Assembly (NCBI GenBank): GCA_003151275.1
Contig: PLXC01000120.1
Span: forward strand, 48,976-112,975
Origin: Candidatus Melainabacteria bacterium
GTDB taxonomy: Bacteria > Cyanobacteriota > Vampirovibrionia > Obscuribacterales > Obscuribacteraceae
Reading direction: 5' to 3'
DNA: 64,000 nt
The notes beneath the pieces are model-generated. The model had not been told where the DNA came from. It worked only from the letters and a program-made list of their open reading frames with translations, and ran no database searches. This document shows, one piece after another, positions 34,654-43,539 of the stretch; position 1 is the first letter of the stretch, and each line of letters opens with the position of its first letter. The translations under genes and the position numbers were made by a program.

Positions 34654-34923
34654 TTAGCGGACTTTTCTGGACTTGGCTTTTTTGACCATATGTTCTGTCA
34701 ATGCCGACTTCCTTACCGATCGCTGACTTAGGTCAGGACGACCATCTAGGAGGTTTTCCGGATGACCGCCCCTTCTTTCAACGAACGTCAGCTGGGCACC
34801 AAGGGAAGTCCATTTTTCATTTATAAGTTGTCGAATAATGGCACTTGTACTCGAGTTTGTCAGCTCTGCAATCTGTTGGAGTCTGAACTCTTCTTGTTCA
34901 TCTAGCCTGACCGTGAGTGTCAT
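34654..34923 (-). CDS. Ribbon-helix-helix antitoxin
   Basis: 89 aa from ATG 34923, preceded by AGGTG at 7 nt; an in-frame GTG at 34932 lies inside the operator and is less likely. N-terminal RHH: a beta strand (LTVRLDEQEE) then two helices (FRLQQIAELTNSSTSAIIRQLINEKW). The basic C-terminal tail (VKKAKSRKVR) probably wraps the toxin. Forms a classic bicistronic TA pair with the PIN gene and likely represses its own promoter through the inverted repeat at 34928-34967. Confidence 0.85.
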   Translation of the reverse strand: MTLTVRLDEQEEFRLQQIAELTNSSTSAIIRQLINEKWTSLGAQLTFVERRGGHPENLLDGRPDLSQRSVRKSALTEHMVKKAKSRKVR

Positions 34924-34927
34924 ACCG

Positions 34928-34967
34928 TGCACCTATACGTATTACAATCGTAATACGTATAGGTGCA
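34928..34967 (-). promoter_or_regulatory. Operator of the toxin-antitoxin operon
   Basis: Perfect inverted repeat: TGCACCTATACGTATTAC (34928-34945), spacer AATC, GTAATACGTATAGGTGCA (34950-34967). The arm nearer the gene contains the ribosome-binding site of the antitoxin, and TAATAC/TACGAT elements in it fit a -10. RHH proteins bind such palindromes as dimers of dimers. Confidence 0.85.
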
Positions 34968-35015
34968 TCGTATCCTTGGGTGTGGAATACATCTTCCTTA
35001 TCCTAACTGGGAACA

Positions 35016-38000
35016 GTGAATGGACCAGATGTGGCAACGATGAACCCAGTTTCCAAATTACCCGGCTACAGGCCCGAGATTGCTAAAAAAGCTCTGCTCA
35101 TGGTCCTCGCGCCCGCTTTATTGAGCACAGGATTGCTCTTGTACCTGAACCAGCAGTGGATCGACGAAGGCATCATCGCCAAGAAGCAAGGCAAGAACTA
35201 TGAAATTGTCACTCATGAATTCTTTAATATGGAACACGCGAAAGAAGTCACTGAGGGAGTGAAAGGTAGTGTCTCTGCTGCTGATGTGCTGCAGCGGCGA
35301 AAACTTGCAGCGCAAGAAATGGAATTGGTTAAAACTGCGGCAAGAGAAGGTGATATCACCTCGACGACGCTTGCACTAATCGATAAGCTCGCTAGCGCTC
35401 AATCGCATGCCCTGCGTGATCTGAACAATCCAAAGCCACAAGATGCATTAGTTCATCTCAATAATCACAATATGGATCTTGACGACGTGCTCGCGGCAAC
35501 TCGCATTCTGTACAAAAGCGCCCCTATCTTCGAACTTGCGGAAGCGTTAGACGAAGCAATGGACGATGAAGTAAAAATGAAGTGGATGGAGCAACAAGAC
35601 GCTCGCCAGCAAATCAAATTGGCGACGGTGCTTCTGTTTTTAACCATTCTCACCATGGCAATGTTACTGGTATGGAGATTCAGCAAAGACATAGTCAAAC
35701 GTCTGAACGCTCTGATGGAGAATGCTCAATTTGTCGGCAATCATCGGCGATCCTTGGGCCCTTTGCCCGGTCGCGACGAGCTTGCATATATGAATTCAGT
35801 TTTGATTGACGCGGATGGAGAATTGAAAAAAGCTGACGAGGAACGAAAATCCATCATGGAGATGGTGGCACACGACATGCGCTCACCGCTCATGGCCTCG
35901 CAGGTTTCGCTCGAGATAGTCCAAGAACTGAGCAATCAATCACTTCCTGAAAAAGCCCAGCAGAGCTTGTCGATGGCAAAGCGAAATCTGCAAAGAGTTC
36001 TGCAGTTTATCGAAGAACTTCTGTCTATCGAGAAGCTGGAAGCTGGTGACGTTGAGCTAAATTGTGAAAAATTCTCGGTACTAGAAGTGGTCGACGACGT
36101 TGTCGGTTCTCTTTCAGAGTTAGCTCTAAAGCGTGGTATCAAACTTATCAATCACTGCCACCCGATGATTATGGAAGCGGACAAACGACGAATCGGTCAG
36201 GTTCTGACCAATTTCATTTCAAACGCGATTAAATTTTCGCCGGAGAATTCCGAGATTACAATTTCAAATGACACAGTAGACGACCAGCAACGTATTGCGG
36301 TAAAAGACCGTGGACGCGGCATGGACAGAGCAACTTGTTACAAGGTTTTCGACAGATATTTTCAAACTGCTGAAGGACGAAAGAAGGAAGGATATGGATT
36401 AGGGCTTGCCATTTGTCGCCTCCTCATGGAAGCACATGGTGGCGCAGTCGGTGCCGAAAGCGAACTTGGTAAAGGTTCTACGTTCTGGCTAAAGGTTCCG
36501 CTCGAACAGTTGGAAAAGGCTCAATCCGCAGGTCTAAGTGAAGCACCGCAGACCGCACGCTCTGACAAGCAGACGATTAGCTTTATAAAGCGAAAGCACT
36601 TTATCGACCTTGTACATCCGAGAATTCTTGAAAAAGTTCTGATATGTGCTCTTTTCCCTCTGATCCTTCAAGCATGCATGCTGGCTTGGATCGGTTACGG
36701 AATGATAGAAACTGAGCGGCTCAGCGATAAGGAGGGAGAGCTGTTCACGACGATGCATTGTGTCAACTACACAGTTATAGCAATCGGAGCAGCAGACTTG
36801 AGGTTGGTCAAATACTTCCTTACCGGCAAACCAAAATACAGGCAACTGGCGATTGCTGATTTCGCAAAATGCACAGAGAAAATAGAGCAATTCCAACGAC
36901 TAAGGGCTTCGGCTGTAACGACCTCAAGCGAGCTTCGCGACTGTGTGACGACGCTTGAGCTAATGAAGCGATTGGAAGCGCTTAGCCTAAATTCTCTCGA
37001 AAACAAAATTGAAAATTTGACAAAACTGGGAGAACTAACGTCCAACCACAATCGCGCTATCAACCTCGACAAGGAAGAGGTGAACACTCATAAGCACCTG
37101 ATCGCCAACGAAGAAGAATTGATGAGGCTTAGTCGCGAAGAACAAGTGCAGAGAATGGATGTACAATCAAAAATCTATTTCGGCATTGCCGCCAACTTGT
37201 TGTTTGCCACTCTTTTGATAGTTTTCTTCAGCCAGAATGTCACCAAGCGCTTGAACGTTCTAGTCGATCATGCCCGGAACCTGCCCAAGAGAGAACCGAT
37301 TGCATCAACCGTGAGCGGGGACGACGAGTTGAGCTACCTCGATTTGATTTTGCAAAGAACTGCGGGGCAATTGATTGAATCGGCTGAGCATCGCCGCTCT
37401 GTCATGCAAATGGTTGCCCACGATATGCGCTCGCCGATGATGGCCGCGCAAGCCTCCATCGAGCTGCTCAACGCAGTCCACGGCGAATCCCTGCCACCAG
37501 TTGGCCGCAGGCATCTCCCCAACGCAGAAAAAAACATCGATCGGATTCTACATTTAGTGAACGATTTGCTCACATTGGATAAACTCGAAGCTGGCAAGTT
37601 AGACCTGGAGCTGACCACCTGTTCAGTACGCCAGTTGGCTGATGACGCCATTTCTACCGTTTCAAGTCTCGCCGCGAAACGAAGTATTACTGTGGTCAAC
37701 GAATGTGAGGATGGCTCAATCAACGTGGACGCAGCTAGATTGAATCAAGTGCTAGCGAATTTCATTAGCAATGCCATCAAATTTTCGCCAGACAACTCGG
37801 TAATCAGCTTAATAAGCAGAAGCACTGATGATTCCATAAGTATCGGTGTGCAGGACAGAGGACCAGGTCTAGCAAAAGAAACCGCAGAAAGAGTATTCGA
37901 TAAGTTCTTTCAAGCAGAAGACGGAAAAAAGGTTCAAGGATTCGGCCTAGGGCTGGCGATCTGCAAATTGATCGTGGAATCGCATGGCGGCTCTGTTTTC

Positions 38001-38066
38001 GTCGAGACCGAACTCGGCAAGGGCGCGACATTCTGGATGAAGCTGCCACGCACCACACCACTATAA
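35016..38066 (+). CDS. Tandem double membrane sensor histidine kinase
   Basis: 1016 aa made of two whole kinases in one chain. Module 1: two membrane helices, helical sensor, HAMP-like linker, H-box [14 protein letters not shown] (H286), N-box [14 protein letters not shown]2 GYGLGLAIC. Module 2 starts near residue 535 with its own helix ([25 protein letters not shown]), sensor, second helix, H-box [14 protein letters not shown] (H802), [14 protein letters not shown] and GFGLGLAIC. No receiver domain. The halves look like an internal duplication. GTG 35016 is used; ATG 35040 is possible. Frame is intact over the junction, so it is a fusion, not two genes. Confidence 0.92.
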   Translation: MNGPDVATMNPVSKLPGYRPEIAKKALLMVLAPALLSTGLLLYLNQQWIDEGIIAKKQGKNYEIVTHEFFNMEHAKEVTEGVKGSVSAADVLQRRKLAAQEMELVKTAAREGDITSTTLALIDKLASAQSHALRDLNNPKPQDALVHLNNHNMDLDDVLAATRILYKSAPIFELAEALDEAMDDEVKMKWMEQQDARQQIKLATVLLFLTILTMAMLLVWRFSKDIVKRLNALMENAQFVGNHRRSLGPLPGRDELAYMNSVLIDADGELKKADEERKSIMEMVAHDMRSPLMASQVSLEIVQELSNQSLPEKAQQSLSMAKRNLQRVLQFIEELLSIEKLEAGDVELNCEKFSVLEVVDDVVGSLSELALKRGIKLINHCHPMIMEADKRRIGQVLTNFISNAIKFSPENSEITISNDTVDDQQRIAVKDRGRGMDRATCYKVFDRYFQTAEGRKKEGYGLGLAICRLLMEAHGGAVGAESELGKGSTFWLKVPLEQLEKAQSAGLSEAPQTARSDKQTISFIKRKHFIDLVHPRILEKVLICALFPLILQACMLAWIGYGMIETERLSDKEGELFTTMHCVNYTVIAIGAADLRLVKYFLTGKPKYRQLAIADFAKCTEKIEQFQRLRASAVTTSSELRDCVTTLELMKRLEALSLNSLENKIENLTKLGELTSNHNRAINLDKEEVNTHKHLIANEEELMRLSREEQVQRMDVQSKIYFGIAANLLFATLLIVFFSQNVTKRLNVLVDHARNLPKREPIASTVSGDDELSYLDLILQRTAGQLIESAEHRRSVMQMVAHDMRSPMMAAQASIELLNAVHGESLPPVGRRHLPNAEKNIDRILHLVNDLLTLDKLEAGKLDLELTTCSVRQLADDAISTVSSLAAKRSITVVNECEDGSINVDAARLNQVLANFISNAIKFSPDNSVISLISRSTDDSISIGVQDRGPGLAKETAERVFDKFFQAEDGKKVQGFGLGLAICKLIVESHGGSVFVETELGKGATFWMKLPRTTPL

Positions 38067-38130
38067 CGCCCGGACTCAGCGTAACGTTTGAAACTTCCTC
38101 ACTCTGACGTTGGTGTCTCGTCAATCTCTT

Positions 38131-38412
38131 TCACTCGTCCGTAAATACAAGTCCTGCGTCCAGGAAGTCTTTGAGAAGTCGATCTACTTCGGTCTTCAGA
38201 TCGGGCTGTGGAGGAAGATCTGGAATCGATTCAAGATGCTGAACTATTTCATCCAGGGTATTTGTGCTGTCACAAAATTCCCAAACTAAGGCTGCCAATG
38301 GTGTGAGAGTGCAAGCTCGGTTCGTTCGTGCGTTGAACAAAACGATGTAACCGTCGATAAGTGTTGAAACTTCGATCTCAGGATCCCGCTTCGGTTTTAA
38401 AGTCGTGTTCAA
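38131..38412 (-). CDS. PqqD-like peptide-binding protein (RiPP recognition element type)
   Basis: 93 aa, the normal size. The fold pattern is clear: IDGYIVLFNARTNRACTLTPLAALVWEFCDSTNTLDEIVQHLES...EVDRLLKDFLDAGLVFTDE, with the LTPLAALVWEFCD helix and three-helix end seen in PqqD and in HprK-related (HPr-rel-A) PqqD proteins. Such proteins bind leader peptides and present them to enzymes. TTG start with AAGG about 11 nt upstream. It is the third gene of the 40039-38131 unit, 45 bp after the phosphatase-like gene. Confidence 0.88.
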   Translation of the reverse strand: MNTTLKPKRDPEIEVSTLIDGYIVLFNARTNRACTLTPLAALVWEFCDSTNTLDEIVQHLESIPDLPPQPDLKTEVDRLLKDFLDAGLVFTDE

Positions 38413-38457
38413 TTCGATTATTACCTTATACGTACATTCTAAAACAATTGAATCTGA

Positions 38458-39771
38458 TCAATTTATGAGTCCTGCAACTTGAGTTGGCGTCATCTTGTAT
38501 TCACTTTTAAGGTTTGCATGATTAGTTAGGACGAAACCACTAGGGTGGTGCGTTGTGCGCGGTAAATGTGACGACTGCGAGCCATCATCTGGCAGATTGT
38601 GAAATTCAACGCCTTCCACCCAGATTATGAAATCAGGAGACAAATTCTGTTGTTTCGCCGTTCGTCGCGGATTCTCTTCGATTTTAACGGAAGCAAACCG
38701 TTGCGAAAGCACAGTCCAAAGATATTCGCGCACACCGGCAAAAACCGTTTCGTAGTCAGCGTCTGAAACTATACCATCCTTAAATCGCTTGGCTCTGTTG
38801 ATCCAAATGCAGCCGGCCACAGGTGATGCCCCAACTGTACTTTTTAGATCTATGCAGGTTTCCATTGAAACATGCGCGTGCTTCGCAAGTGGTGCTTTGG
38901 TGATCGCAGAAACCGCTTCTTGCCGCGCACCGGCATTGAGTGCCATGGTTGCAGGCAGCCACCGCAGGAAGTGGCCATCGTTCAAAATCGTGTTGATGTT
39001 TGCCTTGCCGCGGCAAGGTACATGCGAGAAGGCACTCATAATAATCCAATTAATCCCAGGTTCGCTCAACATTTCGTACAGAGCGATGTCCAAATGATCT
39101 ATTAAGATCCGAAGCTCATCAAACAGCGAAAGATCCGGACTGGACAATATGTCTAAACCAGCAAGATGGGCGAGCTGATCGAATAAGGTGATGCGCCAAA
39201 TGAACTGTGACCATGCTGCGGTCTTATGCAACTGCATGGCGCAGTCAATCCTGTTCATCTCACTTGCGATACTTGCCGAGATATTCTTGCTGGGTGCACT
39301 AAATGCGGTGGCAAAGTCTGCAGATGATCTGGGCTCATAATCTTTGAAGGGATCGACCTCTAAGAGTGCGCGTGGCACCACTCGCAGATTTGTTGGCAAT
39401 GAACCATCAGCCAGCCAGATTCTCGTAGCCTTGTTGGGCCGAGCGAGCGGAATGTTTATGAGCACGTCGAGCGCTCTCTCAGCTCCGCGCAATAGCCATG
39501 AAGTGGGGACAGACAAGTCATCCTCATCAATTACCTTCAAGTTGTTTAGCGAATCGTTCGGCGCGGAGTAGCCTGCACATCCATTATGATGCCAAGGTTT
39601 TCCTGTGAGAATTTCCGCCCAAATCGCTGTGGCGCTCGTCAGAACGCCACTGTCCAATTTAGCAAAAAGTCCTAATTCCAGCAGTGGTCTTGACTTCGGC
39701 AGAAGTCTTATCAAATTACCGATTTCAGTAGGGGAAAGTCCGTCGACGCTCAATATGAAGTTGCGTGACAA
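38458..39771 (-). CDS. Alkaline-phosphatase/phosphodiesterase-superfamily-like protein with altered metal site
   Basis: 437 aa. The N-terminal ILSVDGLSP is like the first metal aspartate of type I phosphodiesterases, and SATAIWAEILTGKPWHHNG is like the nucleophile (Thr) loop of that superfamily (TGK.P..HG). ITLFDQLAHLA and LRILIDHLDIALYEML fit the D-x3-H region. NINTILNDGHFLRW matches the 'N.wL...G.L' element, yet the preceding SDHG metal motif is replaced by SAFSHV, and HHPSGF matches the last His. So the fold is plausible but activity may be lost or changed. TTG start, 19 bp after the short Tat-like protein, so co-transcribed. The assignment is by eye. Confidence 0.6.
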   Translation of the reverse strand: MSRNFILSVDGLSPTEIGNLIRLLPKSRPLLELGLFAKLDSGVLTSATAIWAEILTGKPWHHNGCAGYSAPNDSLNNLKVIDEDDLSVPTSWLLRGAERALDVLINIPLARPNKATRIWLADGSLPTNLRVVPRALLEVDPFKDYEPRSSADFATAFSAPSKNISASIASEMNRIDCAMQLHKTAAWSQFIWRITLFDQLAHLAGLDILSSPDLSLFDELRILIDHLDIALYEMLSEPGINWIIMSAFSHVPCRGKANINTILNDGHFLRWLPATMALNAGARQEAVSAITKAPLAKHAHVSMETCIDLKSTVGASPVAGCIWINRAKRFKDGIVSDADYETVFAGVREYLWTVLSQRFASVKIEENPRRTAKQQNLSPDFIIWVEGVEFHNLPDDGSQSSHLPRTTHHPSGFVLTNHANLKSEYKMTPTQVAGLIN

Positions 39772-39790
39772 CTAACAGCTTCTCTTTGAA

Positions 39791-40039
39791 TTAGAGGTCG
39801 GTGAATGGGTCTGTGTCCGTACCACCATTGGTTCCGATACCGCCTCCACCAGATGCTGCTGCATAAGCTGGAGGTAGCAAGAATTTATCGGTGATCTGCG
39901 CTCCCGCTATGAATGCACCTGCGGCAACGCCCCTTGTGACAATCTTGGTAATAAATTGCTTTCTTGTGACAGATCCTTCGCATGCTGGATCCGCATCAGC
40001 TGCTGCGTTGTTGAGGGCAGGATTTTGCTTGTCGTTCAT
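39791..40039 (-). CDS. Short Tat-signal-like protein with Thr/Asp-rich tail; candidate modified-peptide precursor
   Basis: 82 aa. TRKQFITK (25-32) resembles a twin-arginine motif with RK instead of RR; a hydrophobic stretch (VAAGAFIAGAQI) and a PPAYA-AS cleavage-like site (about 60/61) follow. What remains after cleavage is only about 20 residues: SGGGG, then GTNGGTDTDPFTDL, rich in Thr and Asp. GGAG lies 7 nt before the ATG. It is the first gene of a unit with a phosphatase-like protein and a PqqD-like protein. Small substrate peptides with such layout occur in HprK-related gene systems and in graspetide clusters; that this is the substrate is an inference. Confidence 0.75.
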   Translation of the reverse strand: MNDKQNPALNNAAADADPACEGSVTRKQFITKIVTRGVAAGAFIAGAQITDKFLLPPAYAAASGGGGIGTNGGTDTDPFTDL

Positions 40040-40168
40040 TGACTACTCCAAGATTCGCGAAGCTGGTAAGTGAGGTCGGAAAATGAGTCGTTGACTTCAA
40101 CGGTTTCATTGATAAGTTTAGCAGCAGCATTGTACACTTTTCAGCGTTTTAATAAGGAGATTTAAGTC

Positions 40169-40426
40169 TTGTCAATTGTCAAGCGCGGCTCCGGTGCAAT
40201 ACTGGTGACTGCGGATCCAAAGTCTGCCGCGCTCCTTGCTAGCGCCAGCCTGCGAGCGGAGTTCGCGAACAGTGTGCCATTTTTCATCAGGGCATGGTGG
40301 CTTCGTGATCGAACTGCCAACAACGACTTAGATTATGGTGAATTTAACACCGGAACTTCCCCACTTTGGTCTTTGCATTCCGATCCAATTTGTGATGCCG
40401 CCAATATGGACTTCTACGAACCCTAA
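40169..40426 (+). CDS. Possible small protein, 85 aa, divergent from the Tat-like peptide gene
   Basis: TTG start with TAAGGAGA 9-10 nt upstream, an excellent site. The protein starts MSIVKRGSGAILVTADPK and ends CDAANMDFYEP; it is acidic towards the end with a WW pair in the middle, no signal peptide and no recognised family. It ends 1 bp before the stop of the convergent nucleotidyltransferase. It shares the promoter gap of 40040-40427 with the Tat-like peptide gene. The ribosome-binding site argues it is real; length and lack of family argue caution. Confidence 0.4.
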   Translation: MSIVKRGSGAILVTADPKSAALLASASLRAEFANSVPFFIRAWWLRDRTANNDLDYGEFNTGTSPLWSLHSDPICDAANMDFYEP

Positions 40427-40427
40427 C

Positions 40428-41765
40428 CTATGTCTTGCAATTATCAGGCTTGCCAGCCCGCAATCTAGCGCCAATGAAGTTATGCACTGTGAGAGCCGGG
40501 TGAATAAAGTAATAGAGGGGGAACAGGTTTTCTGGCAGGGGAAATTTTAGATAGGTTGGAACACTTGGTTGAATTAAATCGTGGGCCAAGAAAGTGCAAC
40601 ATTTAAGAGCCGAATCAGACGTGAGCATCTCTACTCTCCAAGAATTTCTCAAGTTGTCTACCATAACTTCGAAGAACCAGCATCTCATAATGCGTGCGCC
40701 TAACGAAATTAGAGGACCTTCTTTTTGTATTTTTTCTGCAATGGTTTTCGGTATCTCAGTACCGAATGCAGCTACGCAGATCAGCAATGCAAGATCTATT
40801 TTTTTTGCGATCCTATTTCGAGCGGCGATCCGATAGACCTCATCCCAATCGAGTTCTGGATTTCGTCGCAAGAGTTCGACTACATCCACAATCCATTTCA
40901 TTTCTGTCCACTTGTGCTTGGTGCCATGAGCGCATAAAACTATCAGCATCAATTCTGGTTTCAGCGATCGTATCTTTTGTCCGCACAATTCAATCTCAAT
41001 GCAATTTCTGAGCAAGAAGTCAAAGTCAAATGATAGCGTATGTGGTGGCGCGACTTCCCAGTGCACATCTATTTGACACACGGGCTGAGTGCGTGATTGC
41101 GCCGGTCTGACGAATGTATTTTCAAACGTAAGGCGTTGAAAAATATCTGAACATGCGAGGTCCATGGTGACCTCGCCAATTGTACGCGGTGCTGGACGAT
41201 AGCCGAAATCAAACAGTAATCGCTGCGCATCGGCAACTTGCGAACGCGCAACTATAATGTCGAGGTCCACAAAAGGTCTTACGTCCAGTGCTCCGTATGC
41301 TTGTAGAGCGAGCACGGGTCCTTTATAAGGAATGATCTCAATATTGTGGGCTCCGAAATCGCTGGATATTTTCAGTAGCTCTTCCGCCAATTGTCGGTTT
41401 TTAAGTGCCACCACTGCTCGCTGATTTTCAAGATTCTGCAGAATGGCTACGCTTCCCATTAATTCCGGAGCGATATCCTTCAAGTTTTGGCAAACCAAAA
41501 TGAATGTTCCATGCGCACAAGCGAGGCTGACCATGCGTTGCCAATCAATATTATGCTCAGCCAGCGAAAACACTTGCCGTCGGTTATCAGCAGTCATAAT
41601 TGTCGTCGAAAGGCGCAAAAACAACTCGTCCTCAGCTCGTCGCTGTGGCGATCTGTCGATTGTCGGCGTTCCAATAAGTGCTGGAGACATCAAACTTTGT
41701 TCCGCTTGCGTATAGCGTTCAGACAACAGTCCGCCACCGATCATAGTTGAGGCTGGTTGTGGCAA
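40428..41765 (-). CDS. Large nucleotidyltransferase (NTP_transf_5 / PF14907 type)
   Basis: 445 aa. The catalytic pattern is visible: IIPYKGPVLALQAYGALDVRPFVDLDIIVA (G and D-x-D metal residues), CQIDVHWEVAPPH (second Asp), and the helical tail AHGTKHKWTEMKWIVDVVELLRRNPELDWDEVYRIAARN. These enzymes accompany HprK-related kinases, PqqD proteins and lasso-type clusters, where they transfer nucleotides to peptides or sugars. The TTG start at 41765 has no clear ribosome-binding site; an internal ATG near 41744 or 41690 is possible. It diverges from 41827-42462. Confidence 0.88.
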   Translation of the reverse strand: MPQPASTMIGGGLLSERYTQAEQSLMSPALIGTPTIDRSPQRRAEDELFLRLSTTIMTADNRRQVFSLAEHNIDWQRMVSLACAHGTFILVCQNLKDIAPELMGSVAILQNLENQRAVVALKNRQLAEELLKISSDFGAHNIEIIPYKGPVLALQAYGALDVRPFVDLDIIVARSQVADAQRLLFDFGYRPAPRTIGEVTMDLACSDIFQRLTFENTFVRPAQSRTQPVCQIDVHWEVAPPHTLSFDFDFLLRNCIEIELCGQKIRSLKPELMLIVLCAHGTKHKWTEMKWIVDVVELLRRNPELDWDEVYRIAARNRIAKKIDLALLICVAAFGTEIPKTIAEKIQKEGPLISLGARIMRCWFFEVMVDNLRNSWRVEMLTSDSALKCCTFLAHDLIQPSVPTYLKFPLPENLFPLYYFIHPALTVHNFIGARLRAGKPDNCKT

Positions 41766-41826
41766 GTTAATATGTTACACTGATCCGCTCAGACGCCGTG
41801 CAGCAAAGACCAGCTGGAGATAACTT

Positions 41827-42462
41827 ATGCGTTGTACTGAATGCCTACTTCTTTTGATCGTTGTCCACTTATGTTGTGAGCAAACGGTCTGGTCTCAGAA
41901 TCAAGCCGCATCAACAGGCGGGAAGAGCGCTGATAAAACGATGGTCCAAATTGGGATCGGTCCCAAGGGACCAATCATGATGAAGCGGCCTCCTGTGCAC
42001 GGCCCGACAAAATTGGATCTTCCAGAAAAGAATAACTCTCTTTGGTATCGCTACTATGAGGCAGGCGAAGATGCCGCTGTCACTCGCCACGACCCAACTT
42101 TGGCGAAGAAATACTACATGGCTTCACTGACAGAACTTGAAAAACACCCTCAGGCGAAAGGGTCTGACATGTTCTTAAGCGTGAGGCTTTCTGCATTAGA
42201 ATCTGGTCTTGAGAATGCTTATCCAGGTGATTGGACCAAACAGCGCGGCAAAAGCGAAGACTTGATGAAACAGCGAAAAGAGCAGGTGGACGTGTACTCC
42301 AGGATTGCCCGCATAAATGAGTATTATGCCCCGCCAGATGATCTGCTTAGAATCAAGGCCAAGGAGCGATATGAGACGGTTCGACAGGCTTACGAGAAGG
42401 CGCTGGCTGCAATGAAATCACCAACACAAACCGAATCCAAAACGGAATCAACTGCATTATAA
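41827..42462 (+). CDS. Exported protein of unknown function, 211 aa
   Basis: Signal peptide MRCTECLLLLIVVHLCCEQTVWSQ. The mature part contains KKYYMASLTELEKHPQAKGSDMF and a C-terminal helical stretch (ERYETVRQAYEKALAAM), a likely helical-hairpin or TPR-like protein. Charged and soluble. GGAG lies 8 nt before the ATG. It shares a 61-bp divergent promoter gap with the nucleotidyltransferase gene, so both may be co-regulated. Confidence 0.75.
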   Translation: MRCTECLLLLIVVHLCCEQTVWSQNQAASTGGKSADKTMVQIGIGPKGPIMMKRPPVHGPTKLDLPEKNNSLWYRYYEAGEDAAVTRHDPTLAKKYYMASLTELEKHPQAKGSDMFLSVRLSALESGLENAYPGDWTKQRGKSEDLMKQRKEQVDVYSRIARINEYYAPPDDLLRIKAKERYETVRQAYEKALAAMKSPTQTESKTESTAL

Positions 42463-42594
42463 GGAATCCGCTTCAAAATAACCTGCGATTTTATTATTGC
42501 CCGAATGGCATATTGGTCCTTGGTGCAGAATCCCGACTACTGGATCTGGTAGTCTTTTCATCCCTTTCTTTTGATGGATTTAGACCATAAACTT

Positions 42595-42625
42595 GGTATA
42601 AACAACTGGTATAGAATTTGGTGTT
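42595..42625 (+). promoter_or_regulatory. GGTATA direct repeats upstream of 42650
   Basis: GGTATA at 42595-42600 and 42608-42613 (13-bp spacing), with a weaker GGTGTT at 42620. Such helically phased repeats can be activator sites or part of a promoter. The gene 42650 start follows with GGGGGAG just upstream. Confidence 0.35.
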
Positions 42626-42649
42626 TCTTGATTTCTCAGGGGGAGACGT

Positions 42650-43489
42650 ATGACATTACTAAAAGGTGGGTCCGGGGAGACATTGAAGTTTAAATCGTTG
42701 TTGAAAACTACAACGCTTGCACTTGCCCTTTCATGCTCGGTCTCCGCGGTTTTTGCCATATCAGTAGCTCCTCCTCCACCCGTCGTTCCTACTGCGGGCG
42801 TCGCCAGAACTAACGGTACGGGACCGGCTACCACTACATTTATAAGCCCCGATCCAGGCTATAGCAACTCCACCTTAACCAGAGGTGGGGGAAGTTCCGT
42901 CACGTTCGGCCCTCAACCTTCGTTCATTGAACAGGTCCCCCAAAATGCTGGGACGCAGGGGAACGGGGGCACTAAGTGTGGTTGGAATTTTCCTGCACTC
43001 CACGCAGGTTTGCTTCCCGCCACTACTGGTGATCTTCTCCTAATGGAAGGATTCTATTCGATTGCAGGCACCAATCAAGCCTCTACAGATCCCGGGTTTA
43101 GGGTGATTATCCAAACCAGCGATGGGAAATACCACGCCAGTAGCACAAAGTTGGCATCCAGCCACACGCTAATATCCACCGTCAACAACAACAGTAGAAC
43201 CTTATGGCAACAATTTCCGTTTGCCGCTGATTTTAACCCGGCTTTGGTTTCAGGTCCTGGCGCTCAAGTGGTCAAAGTAGCATGGGGCTTCTATGGAAAT
43301 TCCAGTTGCCAGTTGATCAACCAGATTATTCCGCCGGTCTCCACAGATAAGAGTTTCGGCTTCAAATTCTTAGATGGTTCGATCCAGGGTATCGTTAACG
43401 ACCCTGCAGCTGGCACAGCATGCACGTTTAGCATAAATCCTACAGTTGACACGCAATTCAACTTTGAGCTGAGCACTAACAATAACTGA
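42650..43489 (+). CDS. Exported protein of unknown function, 279 aa
   Basis: Signal peptide (LLKTTTLALALSCSVSAVFA) then a Pro/Gly/Thr-rich segment and a beta-rich domain with CGWNFPALHAGLLPATTGDLLLMEGFYSIAG, WGFYGNSSCQLINQII and CTFSINPTVDTQFNFELS. Four extracytoplasmic-type cysteines suggest disulfides. Excellent GGGGGAG ribosome-binding site. It sits in the middle of the peptide-modification-like region, on the opposite strand from its neighbours. Not recognised. Confidence 0.75.
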   Translation: MTLLKGGSGETLKFKSLLKTTTLALALSCSVSAVFAISVAPPPPVVPTAGVARTNGTGPATTTFISPDPGYSNSTLTRGGGSSVTFGPQPSFIEQVPQNAGTQGNGGTKCGWNFPALHAGLLPATTGDLLLMEGFYSIAGTNQASTDPGFRVIIQTSDGKYHASSTKLASSHTLISTVNNNSRTLWQQFPFAADFNPALVSGPGAQVVKVAWGFYGNSSCQLINQIIPPVSTDKSFGFKFLDGSIQGIVNDPAAGTACTFSINPTVDTQFNFELSTNNN

Positions 43490-43539
43490 GCCGACGTTTT
43501 TCTGTGGGATTGACGTCACTCAAGCGGACTCGAATAATC

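Noticed and set aside
34105..34967. Mobile toxin-antitoxin or conjugative element boundary
   Set aside because: No integrase, relaxase, transposase or att-like repeats nearby, and base composition does not change.
39791..40039. Canonical microviridin precursor
   Set aside because: The TxKxPSD core is absent and the peptide carries a signal-like sequence; only the Thr/Asp-rich tail is compatible with graspetides.
43512..43519. TGACGTCA palindrome as an operator
   Set aside because: A single 8-bp palindrome between two gene ends is expected by chance and is not near a promoter.
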